Below are positions 1-7,709 of a stretch of DNA of 48,332 nt, one piece after another. Within the stretch, counting starts at the first letter, position 1. The number at the start of each line of letters is the position of its first letter. The notes beneath the pieces are model-generated. The model was given only the letters and a program-made list of their open reading frames with translations, was not told where the DNA came from and searched no databases. The position numbers were made by a program, and so were the translations under genes. The stretch is from JOPF133 sp052144935 (GTDB taxonomy: Bacteria > Acidobacteriota > Terriglobia > Bryobacterales > Bryobacteraceae), in the NCBI GenBank assembly GCA_052144935.1, contig JBKQPR010000366.1, positions 1 to 48,332 of the forward strand. The letters are read 5' to 3'.

Positions 1-51
1 CCCAGCAAATCTTATAAAGCCCCGCGGAGCCGCGTAAAGGGCGCTTCCGAT

Positions 52-2067
52 TTATTGCGTCAGGGCAAAACTAAGAACTCCGCCATCTCCGGCAAGAACC
101 ACATATTGTGTACCGCCGGCCATGTAGGTCATCGGGGAAGCCCGCCAGGACTGGCCGGTTTCGAAATGCCAGACGGGGATTCCGGTTTTGGAGTCCAGCG
201 CCGTGAATGTGCCGCCGCTCTCGCCGAAGAACACGAGTCCTCCGGCGGTCGTGAGCGTGCCGGAACCGCCGCCACCACCGCTAAGCAACGGATACTCCCA
301 TGCCGTTGAGCCGATGTGGATATCCACGGCGTGGATAAAGCTCTGGCTGCCCCCTTGCCGCCCACCAAAGGACCCGCCAAAGAATCGCTGGCCCATTTCG
401 GGGGGCGTGGGATCTTTGCGGATTGCAGAGCAGCCCTCGAAAAGCCGCACAAAGAACAATTTCGACACCGGATCCAGGGACGCCGAGGGCCATTTCTGGG
501 TTCCGGTCTGGCACGTCAGCGTTCCTTCGATGGTGGTTTCGAAGCGATCGGTCAAAATGGGGCGGCCATCCTTGCCGTATCCAGTGGTCCAGTTTTGTTT
601 GCCAAGCGGTGCGGCGAGGAGCAATTCTCCGTCGGTGCGATCCAGCACGAAGAAGAAGCCGTTCACATCGGCATGCACCATCAACCTGCGGGGACGCCCC
701 TCCCATGGTTCGTCCAGCAGGATGAGCGGCCCGTTGGCATCCCAGTCGTGGGTGTCGTGCGGCGTGAATTGGAAGTACCATTTCATGACCCCGGTCTTTA
801 CGTCGAGCGCGACTACGCTGTTGGTGTACAAGTTGTCGCCCTGGCGCTCATCGCCGTTGAAATCGGGGCAGGGATTGCCCACGGTCCAGTAGGCCAACCC
901 GAGGGCCGCGTCGTAGGATCCGGTGACCCAGGTGGCGCCACAACCGTGTTCGAGAGCGTTTCCGATCCAGGTTTCCGAGCCTTTCTCGCCCCGCAGCGGG
1001 ATGGTCCAGAAGCGCCAGGCACGCTCGCCGTTGGCGACCCGATAGGCATCCACAAAGCCACGCGCGCCTTCCTCGCCTCCGGCGATACCGGAGAGCACCA
1101 GATCGCCGATCACCAGGGGAGCGGCGGTCGCGCTGTAGCCCTCTTTGGTGTCCCCCATCGTGACATCCCACAGCTTGCGGCCGGTGAGGCGGTCAAGCGC
1201 CAGCAGATGCGCGTTGTCCGTGATCATGAATACACGGTTTCCGGAGAGCGCGACGCCGCGATTGGCGCCGCTACCTGCTTCGCTGAGCAGGCCAGGAGTA
1301 CGCGGCGTGCGGAACGACCAGATCTGGCGGCCCGCGGTTGCGTCGAGGGCATAAGCCTCGTTCGCGCCGGTGATGTACATGACACCATCCACGACAACCG
1401 GGGTGACCTCCAGCCGCGGCGCGCCGGGCACCGGAAAAATCCAGGCGGGGGCCAGGCGCTTCACATTGGCCGTATTAATTTGAGCGAGCGAACTATAGCG
1501 GTTACCAGTGTAGCCGCCATCGTAGCTGGGCCAGTCGAGTTTTGGCTCGATCGGGCGCTCCGCGTAAGTATCGCCGCTACGCGTCAGTAGATGGAATTTG
1601 CCGTCGGCGGTCAATAGGGTGGCGCTGAACGGGGTCGAACTGGTCAGTGTGCCGTCAAGCGTGCGGCCATCTTGAAGTCTCAGTGTAGCGGGGTGTGGCT
1701 GGAAGCGTCCGCCGCCGCGGCCACCGCGTGCCGGTCCCGCCGCGGCGCTGACTGCGCCAGAGGCCAGACCGCGCAGATGACCGATCAGCACCTTCATCTC
1801 GGAGTCGTTGAAATCGAATTTGGGCATGCCTTTGTCGAGGCGGCCGTTGCGCACCAAAGCGAAGAGTTCCTCGTCGGAATGCGAAGTAACGAAGGGGAGG
1901 ATACCGATCGCCCGGTCCGTGCCATTGGCATCGCCGCCGTGACAGATGCTGCAATGCGTTCCGAACGTCCTGGCGGGGCGGGCCTGCGGCTGGGCGAGCA
2001 AGCACGGCGTCAGGAGGAAGAGACAGATGGATGTCTTGATCATGAGGGATGCTGTCGTGTGTTTCAT
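52..2067 (-). CDS. PQQ-dependent dehydrogenase with N-terminal cytochrome c domain
   Basis: Secreted quinohaemoprotein, 671 aa, probably oxidising an alcohol or sugar in the periplasm and passing electrons to its own haem. After a signal peptide (residues 1 to about 25) comes a cytochrome c domain with a CSICH haem motif (C39, C42, H43) and a likely Met ligand in GMPKFDF. A PQQ beta-propeller follows, starting around LDWPSYDGGYTGNRYSSL, with W-motif repeats and the HDTHDWD segment that should hold the catalytic Asp. The adjacent-cysteine ring typical of PQQ alcohol dehydrogenases is absent: the matching segment reads SGANRG. Many quinohaemoprotein alcohol dehydrogenases carry the cytochrome at the C-terminus; here it is N-terminal. 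The substrate cannot be told from sequence. Confidence 0.9.
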   Translation of the reverse strand: MKHTTASLMIKTSICLFLLTPCLLAQPQARPARTFGTHCSICHGGDANGTDRAIGILPFVTSHSDEELFALVRNGRLDKGMPKFDFNDSEMKVLIGHLRGLASGAVSAAAGPARGGRGGGRFQPHPATLRLQDGRTLDGTLTSSTPFSATLLTADGKFHLLTRSGDTYAERPIEPKLDWPSYDGGYTGNRYSSLAQINTANVKRLAPAWIFPVPGAPRLEVTPVVVDGVMYITGANEAYALDATAGRQIWSFRTPRTPGLLSEAGSGANRGVALSGNRVFMITDNAHLLALDRLTGRKLWDVTMGDTKEGYSATAAPLVIGDLVLSGIAGGEEGARGFVDAYRVANGERAWRFWTIPLRGEKGSETWIGNALEHGCGATWVTGSYDAALGLAYWTVGNPCPDFNGDERQGDNLYTNSVVALDVKTGVMKWYFQFTPHDTHDWDANGPLILLDEPWEGRPRRLMVHADVNGFFFVLDRTDGELLLAAPLGKQNWTTGYGKDGRPILTDRFETTIEGTLTCQTGTQKWPSASLDPVSKLFFVRLFEGCSAIRKDPTPPEMGQRFFGGSFGGRQGGSQSFIHAVDIHIGSTAWEYPLLSGGGGGSGTLTTAGGLVFFGESGGTFTALDSKTGIPVWHFETGQSWRASPMTYMAGGTQYVVLAGDGGVLSFALTQ

Positions 2068-2306
2068 CGGAATTAGTCCGGCACCGTGAAGTACGCTTTC
2101 ACGTGCAACCGATTCTACACCATGCAGTGCGCTCTCGTAGCGATCGATTCTTCACCATACACGTGCGCCGGCAGGCGGCTGGCTGGGGGTCGTTCCCAGG
2201 CGCCCAGGCAGACCATGCCAGATGGCGCAGGAGCGATTTGGCATCCCGCCGGCTGCGCGGTGGGCGGCGGCCAGCCGATGAGACCTTCCTGCACTCAGGC
2301 CGGTCA

Positions 2307-3020
2307 CTACTCAGTGTTTTTGGTTGCTGCGTTAAACCGCGCTTGCAATGCCATCCCCACCAATGTTGCGATCAGGATCGCGGGGTACAGTTGTCCGATA
2401 AGGGCTTCTGCCGTGGTCAGCGATCGCGCAATACGATGTACTGGATACGCGTCACCGTAAGATACGGTCGTAAGGGTTTCAAAGCTGAAGTAGATCAAGC
2501 GGGCCGGTTCACCTGTAGGAACTCCCACGGCGAGGGGCGATTGGAAGTGGATTGCGTCAGGAATCTCTTCCATGAGCAGCTTGTAACCGAACGCCCAGGT
2601 CACGCCGATCAGCAAGTAGGCGGCGACGCCGCCCATGACCCGGTGCACATTAACCGGGCCGGGAAGAAATGTCTGCTTAAGCGTCATGACCGCGAGTATG
2701 GCCATGCAAAACACCTTAAGCGCCGCGTCCCAGTCCCTGGGGCTGAACGAGGGGTCGAATTCGACGATCAAGTCCGCCGTGAATTCCAGGACGGTCAGCG
2801 CGATGATGAGATACATCAGCATCCGCTTGCGTACGGTGGCGATTGCGCCGGAGAGGAGCATGAGCGCGAAAACCAGGTCTATGGCAATTCGCCCTGGGCG
2901 TGACAGGCCAACCATCGGAACGAAAATGGTCATAAGCACCAGAAATGCGAGGAAGAAACTCAGAAGTCGATCCTCACTCCAAAAACTGGCCAACCGCTGC
3001 TTTATCTGTTTGTCAACCAC
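2307..3020 (-). CDS. Ion-channel-like membrane protein (two-TM potassium channel pore type)
   Basis: About 237 aa. Four or five hydrophobic segments lead to a pore signature FETLTTVSYGDAYP and a final helix (PAILIATLVGMAL), the architecture of Ion_trans_2 potassium-channel proteins. The selectivity filter reads TVSYGD where TVGYGD is usual. I chose the GTG at 3020 because AAAGGAGAG lies about 6 nt upstream; an upstream TTG would add 21 polar residues without a clear ribosome site. No RCK or cyclic-nucleotide domain is visible, so gating is unknown. Cation selectivity is inferred from the filter only. Confidence 0.8.
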   Translation of the reverse strand: MVDKQIKQRLASFWSEDRLLSFFLAFLVLMTIFVPMVGLSRPGRIAIDLVFALMLLSGAIATVRKRMLMYLIIALTVLEFTADLIVEFDPSFSPRDWDAALKVFCMAILAVMTLKQTFLPGPVNVHRVMGGVAAYLLIGVTWAFGYKLLMEEIPDAIHFQSPLAVGVPTGEPARLIYFSFETLTTVSYGDAYPVHRIARSLTTAEALIGQLYPAILIATLVGMALQARFNAATKNTE

Positions 3021-3854
3021 CTGATTCTCTCCTTTCCGTTTGTCATTCAGCTCGCTGACTTTGTCCGAGGCGGCCGTCCGCAAACCAAAGGCGGCCGCGT
3101 TTCGGTGTTTCTGAGAAGCCTTTAAGCCCTTCCTACCGCCAGATACGTTCTACCCTTTTGTCGTTAACGATCCAGACAGCCTGCCGCAGCTCCACTCGGG
3201 CAGCCTGGTTGCTGGGGACCGGCGCTGGTCCACTGCGGTGGGATTCCCCGGACCGGCCAAATGTGCGTGTCCCCGATCGATGCCCCCGAGTCCAAAGCCG
3301 AGGGGCTTGTTTGACTGTCCGGTATCCCCTGCTATTTTAGCCCTTAGCCAGTTCAGCGCTGGTCTTGGCCGGCGGCGCCGGCTCCTCCGATCGCCTCCCG
3401 GCGCCACTGCCGGCCGCCAGGCCGAACCCGTCTTGCCGTTTCAGCCCGGCCTGTTACACCACTTCGTGTTCCTGCTTGGGCGCTTCCGCGGATTCCGCAG
3501 ACAGTCAGCACCAGCACGCGCTTGCCATGTGGAGCCAGATCCCACGACGTTCCGCCGAGCTGGGCGATCCACACGCGGGGTTTTTTGAGGGCCGGCGGTA
3601 CCGTCCCTTTCGGGTGCGGCGTATTCGAGTACGGCGTCAAATGAGTGCTGAAGCTGTATACTACCGGATAACGCTCGTGCCCCGCACTTTTCCAGAAGGA
3701 CCGCGGCGAAAGACAGATCCGGCGACGCGCGCCATTCCCGCGCCTCCGGTGGTGAAGCGCTCGACGACCTCAGACGTTCGAACAGCGTCTCTTTATGACC
3801 GGATTGTGGTCAAACGAATTGAGCGGCAGGAACAGTTGCAGGCAGGCTTGTAGG
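3021..3854. other. Long spacer without an intact gene
   Basis: This 834-nt stretch has no reading frame I trust. Its only recognisable content is the minus-strand relic at 3454-3640. The rest (GC-rich, 3150-3420) shows no convincing promoter, RNA or repeat. Confidence 0.55.
3454..3640 (-). pseudogene. Decayed C-terminal fragment of a TolB/kinase-type propeller protein
   Basis: On the minus strand one frame reads LKKPRVWIAQLGGTSWDLAP followed by HGKRVLVLT, which resembles the final blade of the WD40/TolB-like C-terminal domains common in acidobacterial Ser/Thr kinases ('GKPRVW...WDLAPDGKRVLVL'). After one frame change the sequence continues SAESAEAPKQEHEVV and then a stop. The rest of the parent gene is missing. 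Family assignment is from memory of the motif, hence moderate confidence. Confidence 0.5.
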
Positions 3855-4529
3855 ATGCGCTTCATCATCACGATCGCCGCGTACGTGGTCGGTCTTCCCC
3901 TTGAGTTGCTTGTAATCGCCGCCCTGGTGCGCAGCGGCTATCGCCAGTTTCCTGCCGCTTTTGCCTACGTCATAGCGTTGTTCCTCAGCACCGTCGTCGA
4001 GATGCCGTTGGCCTTAGCCTATAACCACACTCACGATCCACACATTGGTTCCCGCTGGGCCTTTTGGTATTGGCTTGACGAGATCATCTTGCAGTTCCTG
4101 GTTCTTGCCGTGGTGATGAGCCTGGTTTGGCTGGCCACCAGTGCGGCCCGCTCCCGCCGCCCGTTGCGGGCAGGTCTGTTTCTCGGCATCCTCCTGTTTG
4201 CGGGCGTTTCATTCCTGCTCCATTTCGACCCAAAAATCAATACGGGCGAATGGATGACGCCTTGGGCGCGCGATCTCAACTTTGGGTCCGCCATACTCGA
4301 CATGGCGCTGTGGGCCATGCTGATCGCCAAGCGCCAGAAGGATCCCCGCGCTCTGATGCTCAGCGGCGGCCTGGGGATCATGTTTAGCGGTGAGGCCATC
4401 GGAGAATCGCTGCGCAACCTCTCGCGGGCTGCCGTTCTGCCGGGCGACATCCTGATGATCCTTACGAATCTCGTCTTTCTGTACATCTGGTGGCAGACCT
4501 TCCGCGCGCCGCACACCGGGAGTTTTTGA
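3855..4529 (+). CDS. Hypothetical multi-pass membrane protein
   Basis: 224 aa with about six or seven hydrophobic helices spread over the whole length (for example FIITIAAYVVGLPLELLVIA near the N-terminus and NLVFLYIWW near the C-terminus). I set the start at the ATG at 3855 because the helix begins there; the frame is open further upstream but that part is polar. No conserved motif I recognise. It lies about 60 nt upstream of the hydroxyacid oxidase gene on the same strand, so the two could be co-transcribed, but nothing ties their functions together. Confidence 0.75.
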   Translation: MRFIITIAAYVVGLPLELLVIAALVRSGYRQFPAAFAYVIALFLSTVVEMPLALAYNHTHDPHIGSRWAFWYWLDEIILQFLVLAVVMSLVWLATSAARSRRPLRAGLFLGILLFAGVSFLLHFDPKINTGEWMTPWARDLNFGSAILDMALWAMLIAKRQKDPRALMLSGGLGIMFSGEAIGESLRNLSRAAVLPGDILMILTNLVFLYIWWQTFRAPHTGSF

Positions 4530-4588
4530 TTTGCGAATCGATAATCTGTCGTTGATCTGGTGCGGCGATTATGATAGCGTGGCTGAGC

Positions 4589-5773
4589 ATGAACCGTCGC
4601 CAAGCCCTGCTCCGGTTTTGCCAGTTCCTGGCCGCCTCGCCGCTGCTGCGCGCCGACAAGAAATATAGCGAACTCACCGGCCTGCTCCTCAAACAAGTCA
4701 ACGTCTTCGATTTTGCGAAGCTGGCCAAGGCCAAACTCGACCCCCTGGCGTGGGATTACCTGGACGAGGGTTCCGACGACGAGGCATCGCTGCGGGCCAA
4801 TCGCAGCCGGTTCGAGAACGTGATCATCCGTCCCCACTTCCTCCTCAATAACGTCGCCTCCATCGATACCTCCGCCTTCCTGTTCGGCAAGCCGCTGCTG
4901 CAACCCGTGTATCTTTCCGTGACGGGCGGCAAGAATTGCTTCGTTCCCAACGGGGAACGGGAAACGGCACTGGCCGCCGGAACCGCCAACGCCATGATGA
5001 TCACCAATGGAGGAATCGGCGATGTCCTGGCGTCCGGCAAAGGGCCCAAGGTCTGGTGGCAGTACACGACCGCCACCGAGTTCCGCAACAGGAACCAGAT
5101 GGCCGAGTTCGCCGGCAAGCTCGAGGACCAGGGCTGCTCGGCGATTTCGGTCACCGTGGATATCTACGTCGTATCGCATCGCGAACGCAGCATGCATAAC
5201 GGCCTGGTGCGGAGTTGGTGCCAGTTGCAAGGCGTCCCGAGGAACGAACAGGGCGAGCTGGTTTACCATCCCGACGATGTGCTTTGGACGGCGGGCGACG
5301 TCCCCCGGCCGCGGTCCGCTCCCACGCCGACCTGGGACACCCTGCAACAACTGCGGGAGGTGAGCAAAATTCCGGTGGTGGTGAAGGGCATCTTGACCGC
5401 CGAGGACACCGAGCGCGCCGTCAAACACGGCCTGTCGGGCGTGATCGTGTCGAATCATGGGGGGCGGCAACTGGACCAGGTGGGGGCCACCATCGAAGCT
5501 CTGCCCGAATGCGTGGCGGCGGCCAATGGAAAGATCCCGGTGTTGGTGGACGGCGGATTCCGCCGGGGCACCGACATCTTTAAAGCGCTCGCGCTGGGTG
5601 CGTCGGCGGTGGGAATCGGGCGTCCTTACCTGTGGGGACTCGCGGCGTTCGGACAGCCTGGCGTGGTGCGGATCGTCGAGATCCTGCGGGCGGAGCTGGC
5701 CGCCGACATGGGCATGGCCGGAACGGGCAAGATTTCGGAAATCGACCGCTCCTTCGTTCGGATTCGTCAATGA
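4589..5773 (+). CDS. FMN-dependent alpha-hydroxyacid oxidase/dehydrogenase (paralogue 1)
   Basis: 394-aa TIM-barrel flavoenzyme of the glycolate oxidase / lactate monooxygenase family, which oxidises 2-hydroxyacids to 2-oxoacids. Catalytic elements are present: SVTVD (Asp), VVVKGILTAED (Lys), VSNHGGRQLD (His at about 290 and Arg), then the FMN-phosphate segment VDGGFRRGTDIFKALALGA. The N-terminus MNRRQALLRFCQFLAASPLL looks like a short export signal. I chose the ATG at 4589 over one at 4571 because a broken paralogue at 7345 begins with the same MNRRQA. Two further family members lie at 12583 and 13764. The substrate is unknown. Confidence 0.88.
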   Translation: MNRRQALLRFCQFLAASPLLRADKKYSELTGLLLKQVNVFDFAKLAKAKLDPLAWDYLDEGSDDEASLRANRSRFENVIIRPHFLLNNVASIDTSAFLFGKPLLQPVYLSVTGGKNCFVPNGERETALAAGTANAMMITNGGIGDVLASGKGPKVWWQYTTATEFRNRNQMAEFAGKLEDQGCSAISVTVDIYVVSHRERSMHNGLVRSWCQLQGVPRNEQGELVYHPDDVLWTAGDVPRPRSAPTPTWDTLQQLREVSKIPVVVKGILTAEDTERAVKHGLSGVIVSNHGGRQLDQVGATIEALPECVAAANGKIPVLVDGGFRRGTDIFKALALGASAVGIGRPYLWGLAAFGQPGVVRIVEILRAELAADMGMAGTGKISEIDRSFVRIRQ

Positions 5774-6320
5774 CAGTATTGAGGCGGTCCTTCGGTTCGG
5801 AGGTCAAATATCGTGAAAAGCAATCAATCGCGCGGAGCCCGCCGCGCAATGGCGGCTTGCCGGCATGAACGCGCACCGTCCTCGCGAAGCTGGTGGCGTT
5901 GGGCGCCAGCCTTCCAAAGCCGAATTGCTGCGCGCGGTCAAGACGCTGGAGAGCCAAGAGCAGTGGTTGGTCGAAGAGGTCAGGCAACTCTCGCCTCCAT
6001 GGCTGTCTATCGAGATTTGGCCGCACGCACCCTCCAGGGGCGGCCCAGGCCTTTGCAGGAGAGTGACGCCGCCACCACAGTTCACTGAACCGGAAACTGC
6101 GCGGGATGGCGCGTCGCGCAATAGTCGGCAGGGATCTCCCCCGGGATTCTCCCCCGGGATCTCCCCCCTAAATGAGCTTAAGATCCCGCATCAAGCCAAC
6201 GCCCACCCGCCGCGCGCCACGCTATCCTTGAAAACAGACAGCGAACTGCGGAACTGCGGATGGGTTTTCCTGAGTCCCCGTCGCTGCGGAAGCGATATGT
6301 CCATCAGGAAGGGAAATGTT
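5774..6320. other. Spacer between oxidase and beta-propeller genes
   Basis: 547 nt. The plus-strand frame of the downstream gene is open through it, but it is low-quality sequence without a recognisable domain, and the downstream gene has a much better start at 6321. A short repeat of CTCCCCCGGGAT-type units lies at 6136-6170. Otherwise I see nothing. Confidence 0.5.
6136..6170. repeat. Short tandem repeat, ATCTCCCCCGGG type
   Basis: Three imperfect copies of (T)CTCCCCCGGGAT(T) in tandem, the last incomplete. Each carries the palindrome CCCGGG. No function is evident. Confidence 0.5.
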
Positions 6321-7238
6321 ATGGAGAACATGAACAAGAGAGAATTCCTCGCCGCGAGTATCGGCGCCGGCTTAGGCTTGGCTGGAGGGCGTCAGGCGTT
6401 TGCGCAGCAAGCTCCGGTTGCCCAACTGAAAACCGACCGCACGGCGCCTGCGGGGAATCGGCGGATTCCGTCGCGGATGGCGAAAACAACGAATCTCTTC
6501 AAGAGCCCTCCGGGGTTTCCTAATGCGATTGCCGTCGCGCCCGAGGGACTGTGGATCGCCGAACAAAAGCTCTCAGGCCAGCAGGCCGTCCAGTATCACT
6601 TGCCTGAACCGAAGGATCTGACCGAAAACGCCTGGCTGGTCGATTGGAATGGCAAGGTGCTGAAGACGGTGGCGACTCAGTCCAGGAACACCAGCGGCAT
6701 GGCCGTCGGGGGTGGGTATGTCTGGATGTGCGCGAATGCCCCTCCGGAAGGTGTTTTTCAGGTGGACATGAACTCCAAACAACTGAGCCACCGCCAAATC
6801 CCGCTCGGCCCGGCGGAGGACGGAGGCGGCTGCCATGGCGCTATGTGGCATGACGGCAAACTCTGGATCGCATCACTCCGGCTGCGAGGAATTCTCCGAG
6901 TCGATCCTGCTTCATGGGAACCGGAATTCCTGATCCCCTTCTACCAATCTCCAGAAAGACCGCGATATCACGCGATCGCATGGGATAACGGCGCCATCTG
7001 GCAGGTCATTGGCAACGACTGTACGACCTACGCCGATTATCGGCCTGGACTCGTCAAGTACGATGCCGCAACCGGTAAGGTCGTCGAGACGGTGGACTTG
7101 GTTCCCAATTCCGCCGACCCCCACGGGCTTGCCATGCACGACGGGGCGCTCATTAGCTGCGATGCGGGGATCCATCCGGGCTGGCCGAATAACGATAGTC
7201 CAACGACCGGCTGGATCTTTCGGATCGATTTCATTTGA
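6321..7238 (+). CDS. Exported beta-propeller protein (SMP-30/Vgb/YncE-like)
   Basis: 305 aa. The start ATG at 6321 has AGGAAGGG about 8 nt upstream. The N-terminus (MNKREFLAASIGAGLGLAGG) is a Tat-like or Sec export signal ending near AFAQ. The body has repeated blade-like elements (PNAIAVAPEGLWIAEQ, SGMAVGGGYVWMCANA, GCHGAMWHDGKLWIA, YHAIAWDNGAIWQV, DPHGLAMHDGALISCDAG), resembling streptogramin lyase, SMP-30 or glutamine-cyclotransferase-like propellers. Such propellers may be lactonases or binding proteins; no metal-site residues can be assigned with confidence. Confidence 0.75.
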   Translation: MENMNKREFLAASIGAGLGLAGGRQAFAQQAPVAQLKTDRTAPAGNRRIPSRMAKTTNLFKSPPGFPNAIAVAPEGLWIAEQKLSGQQAVQYHLPEPKDLTENAWLVDWNGKVLKTVATQSRNTSGMAVGGGYVWMCANAPPEGVFQVDMNSKQLSHRQIPLGPAEDGGGCHGAMWHDGKLWIASLRLRGILRVDPASWEPEFLIPFYQSPERPRYHAIAWDNGAIWQVIGNDCTTYADYRPGLVKYDAATGKVVETVDLVPNSADPHGLAMHDGALISCDAGIHPGWPNNDSPTTGWIFRIDFI

Positions 7239-7709
7239 GGCCCTCGGGATCTTTTCCTCCCGGTGTGGCGTTTCAAAAATGGCGCCGTTCACAAGTCAGC
7301 GTTGATCGCTCCGTTCGACATATAATTGCCGTCTAGTTACGTTCATGAATCGTCGCCAGGCCATAACCAAGTTCTGCGAGTTCCGGAAGAGCTAGCCGCT
7401 CTCTTGCGTGCCGGGGCGTACAACGCTCGCATGCTGAACTTCGCGCGGCGGTGATCCTGGCTGGCAAAGAGATTCGCAAGCTGAACTTTGGGCGGGCGGA
7501 TACGCTAACGGCGAACGGACGAAAGTGGACGGGAGTCTGAGACCGGCGCTGCATGGCGCCCGGCGGCATGAGCGCCCCGGCCTGGAGGAACTGAGGCAGA
7601 AGGACCTGAAACTGGCGGAAATCGCTGTTGAGATGCTCCAGGAACGGGCCACAGCGTTGCCTTCCGGACGCTGCCAAAAAGTAAGTTTGTGAGCAGGTTC
7701 GTCCCGGCT
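7239..7709. other. Spacer with gene debris
   Basis: 471 nt with no intact gene. It begins with a broken copy of an oxidase N-terminus (7345-7420). Further on, plus-strand fragments such as VILAGKEIRKLNFGRAD and LEELRQKDLKLAEIAVEML lie in different frames separated by stops, consistent with further decay of genes I cannot identify. Confidence 0.5.
7345..7420 (+). pseudogene. Truncated start of an alpha-hydroxyacid oxidase paralogue
   Basis: The sequence starts ATGAATCGTCGCCAGGCC and translates MNRRQAITKFCEF, close to MNRRQALLRFCQF of the oxidase at 4589. It then loses frame (about two extra bases) and stops; in shifted frames the following bases still align with the SPLLRA coding segment. No barrel sequence follows, so this is a 5' remnant left by duplication and deletion. 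Confidence 0.6.

Noticed and set aside
4031..5770. Minus-strand frame of 579 codons
   Set aside because: Antisense to the membrane protein and oxidase genes, with no recognisable domain.
7540..7690. IS3-type transposase remnant (GGMSAP... LEELRQKDLK)
   Set aside because: The resemblance needs a frame change and is too short; no inverted repeats or other transposase motifs are present.
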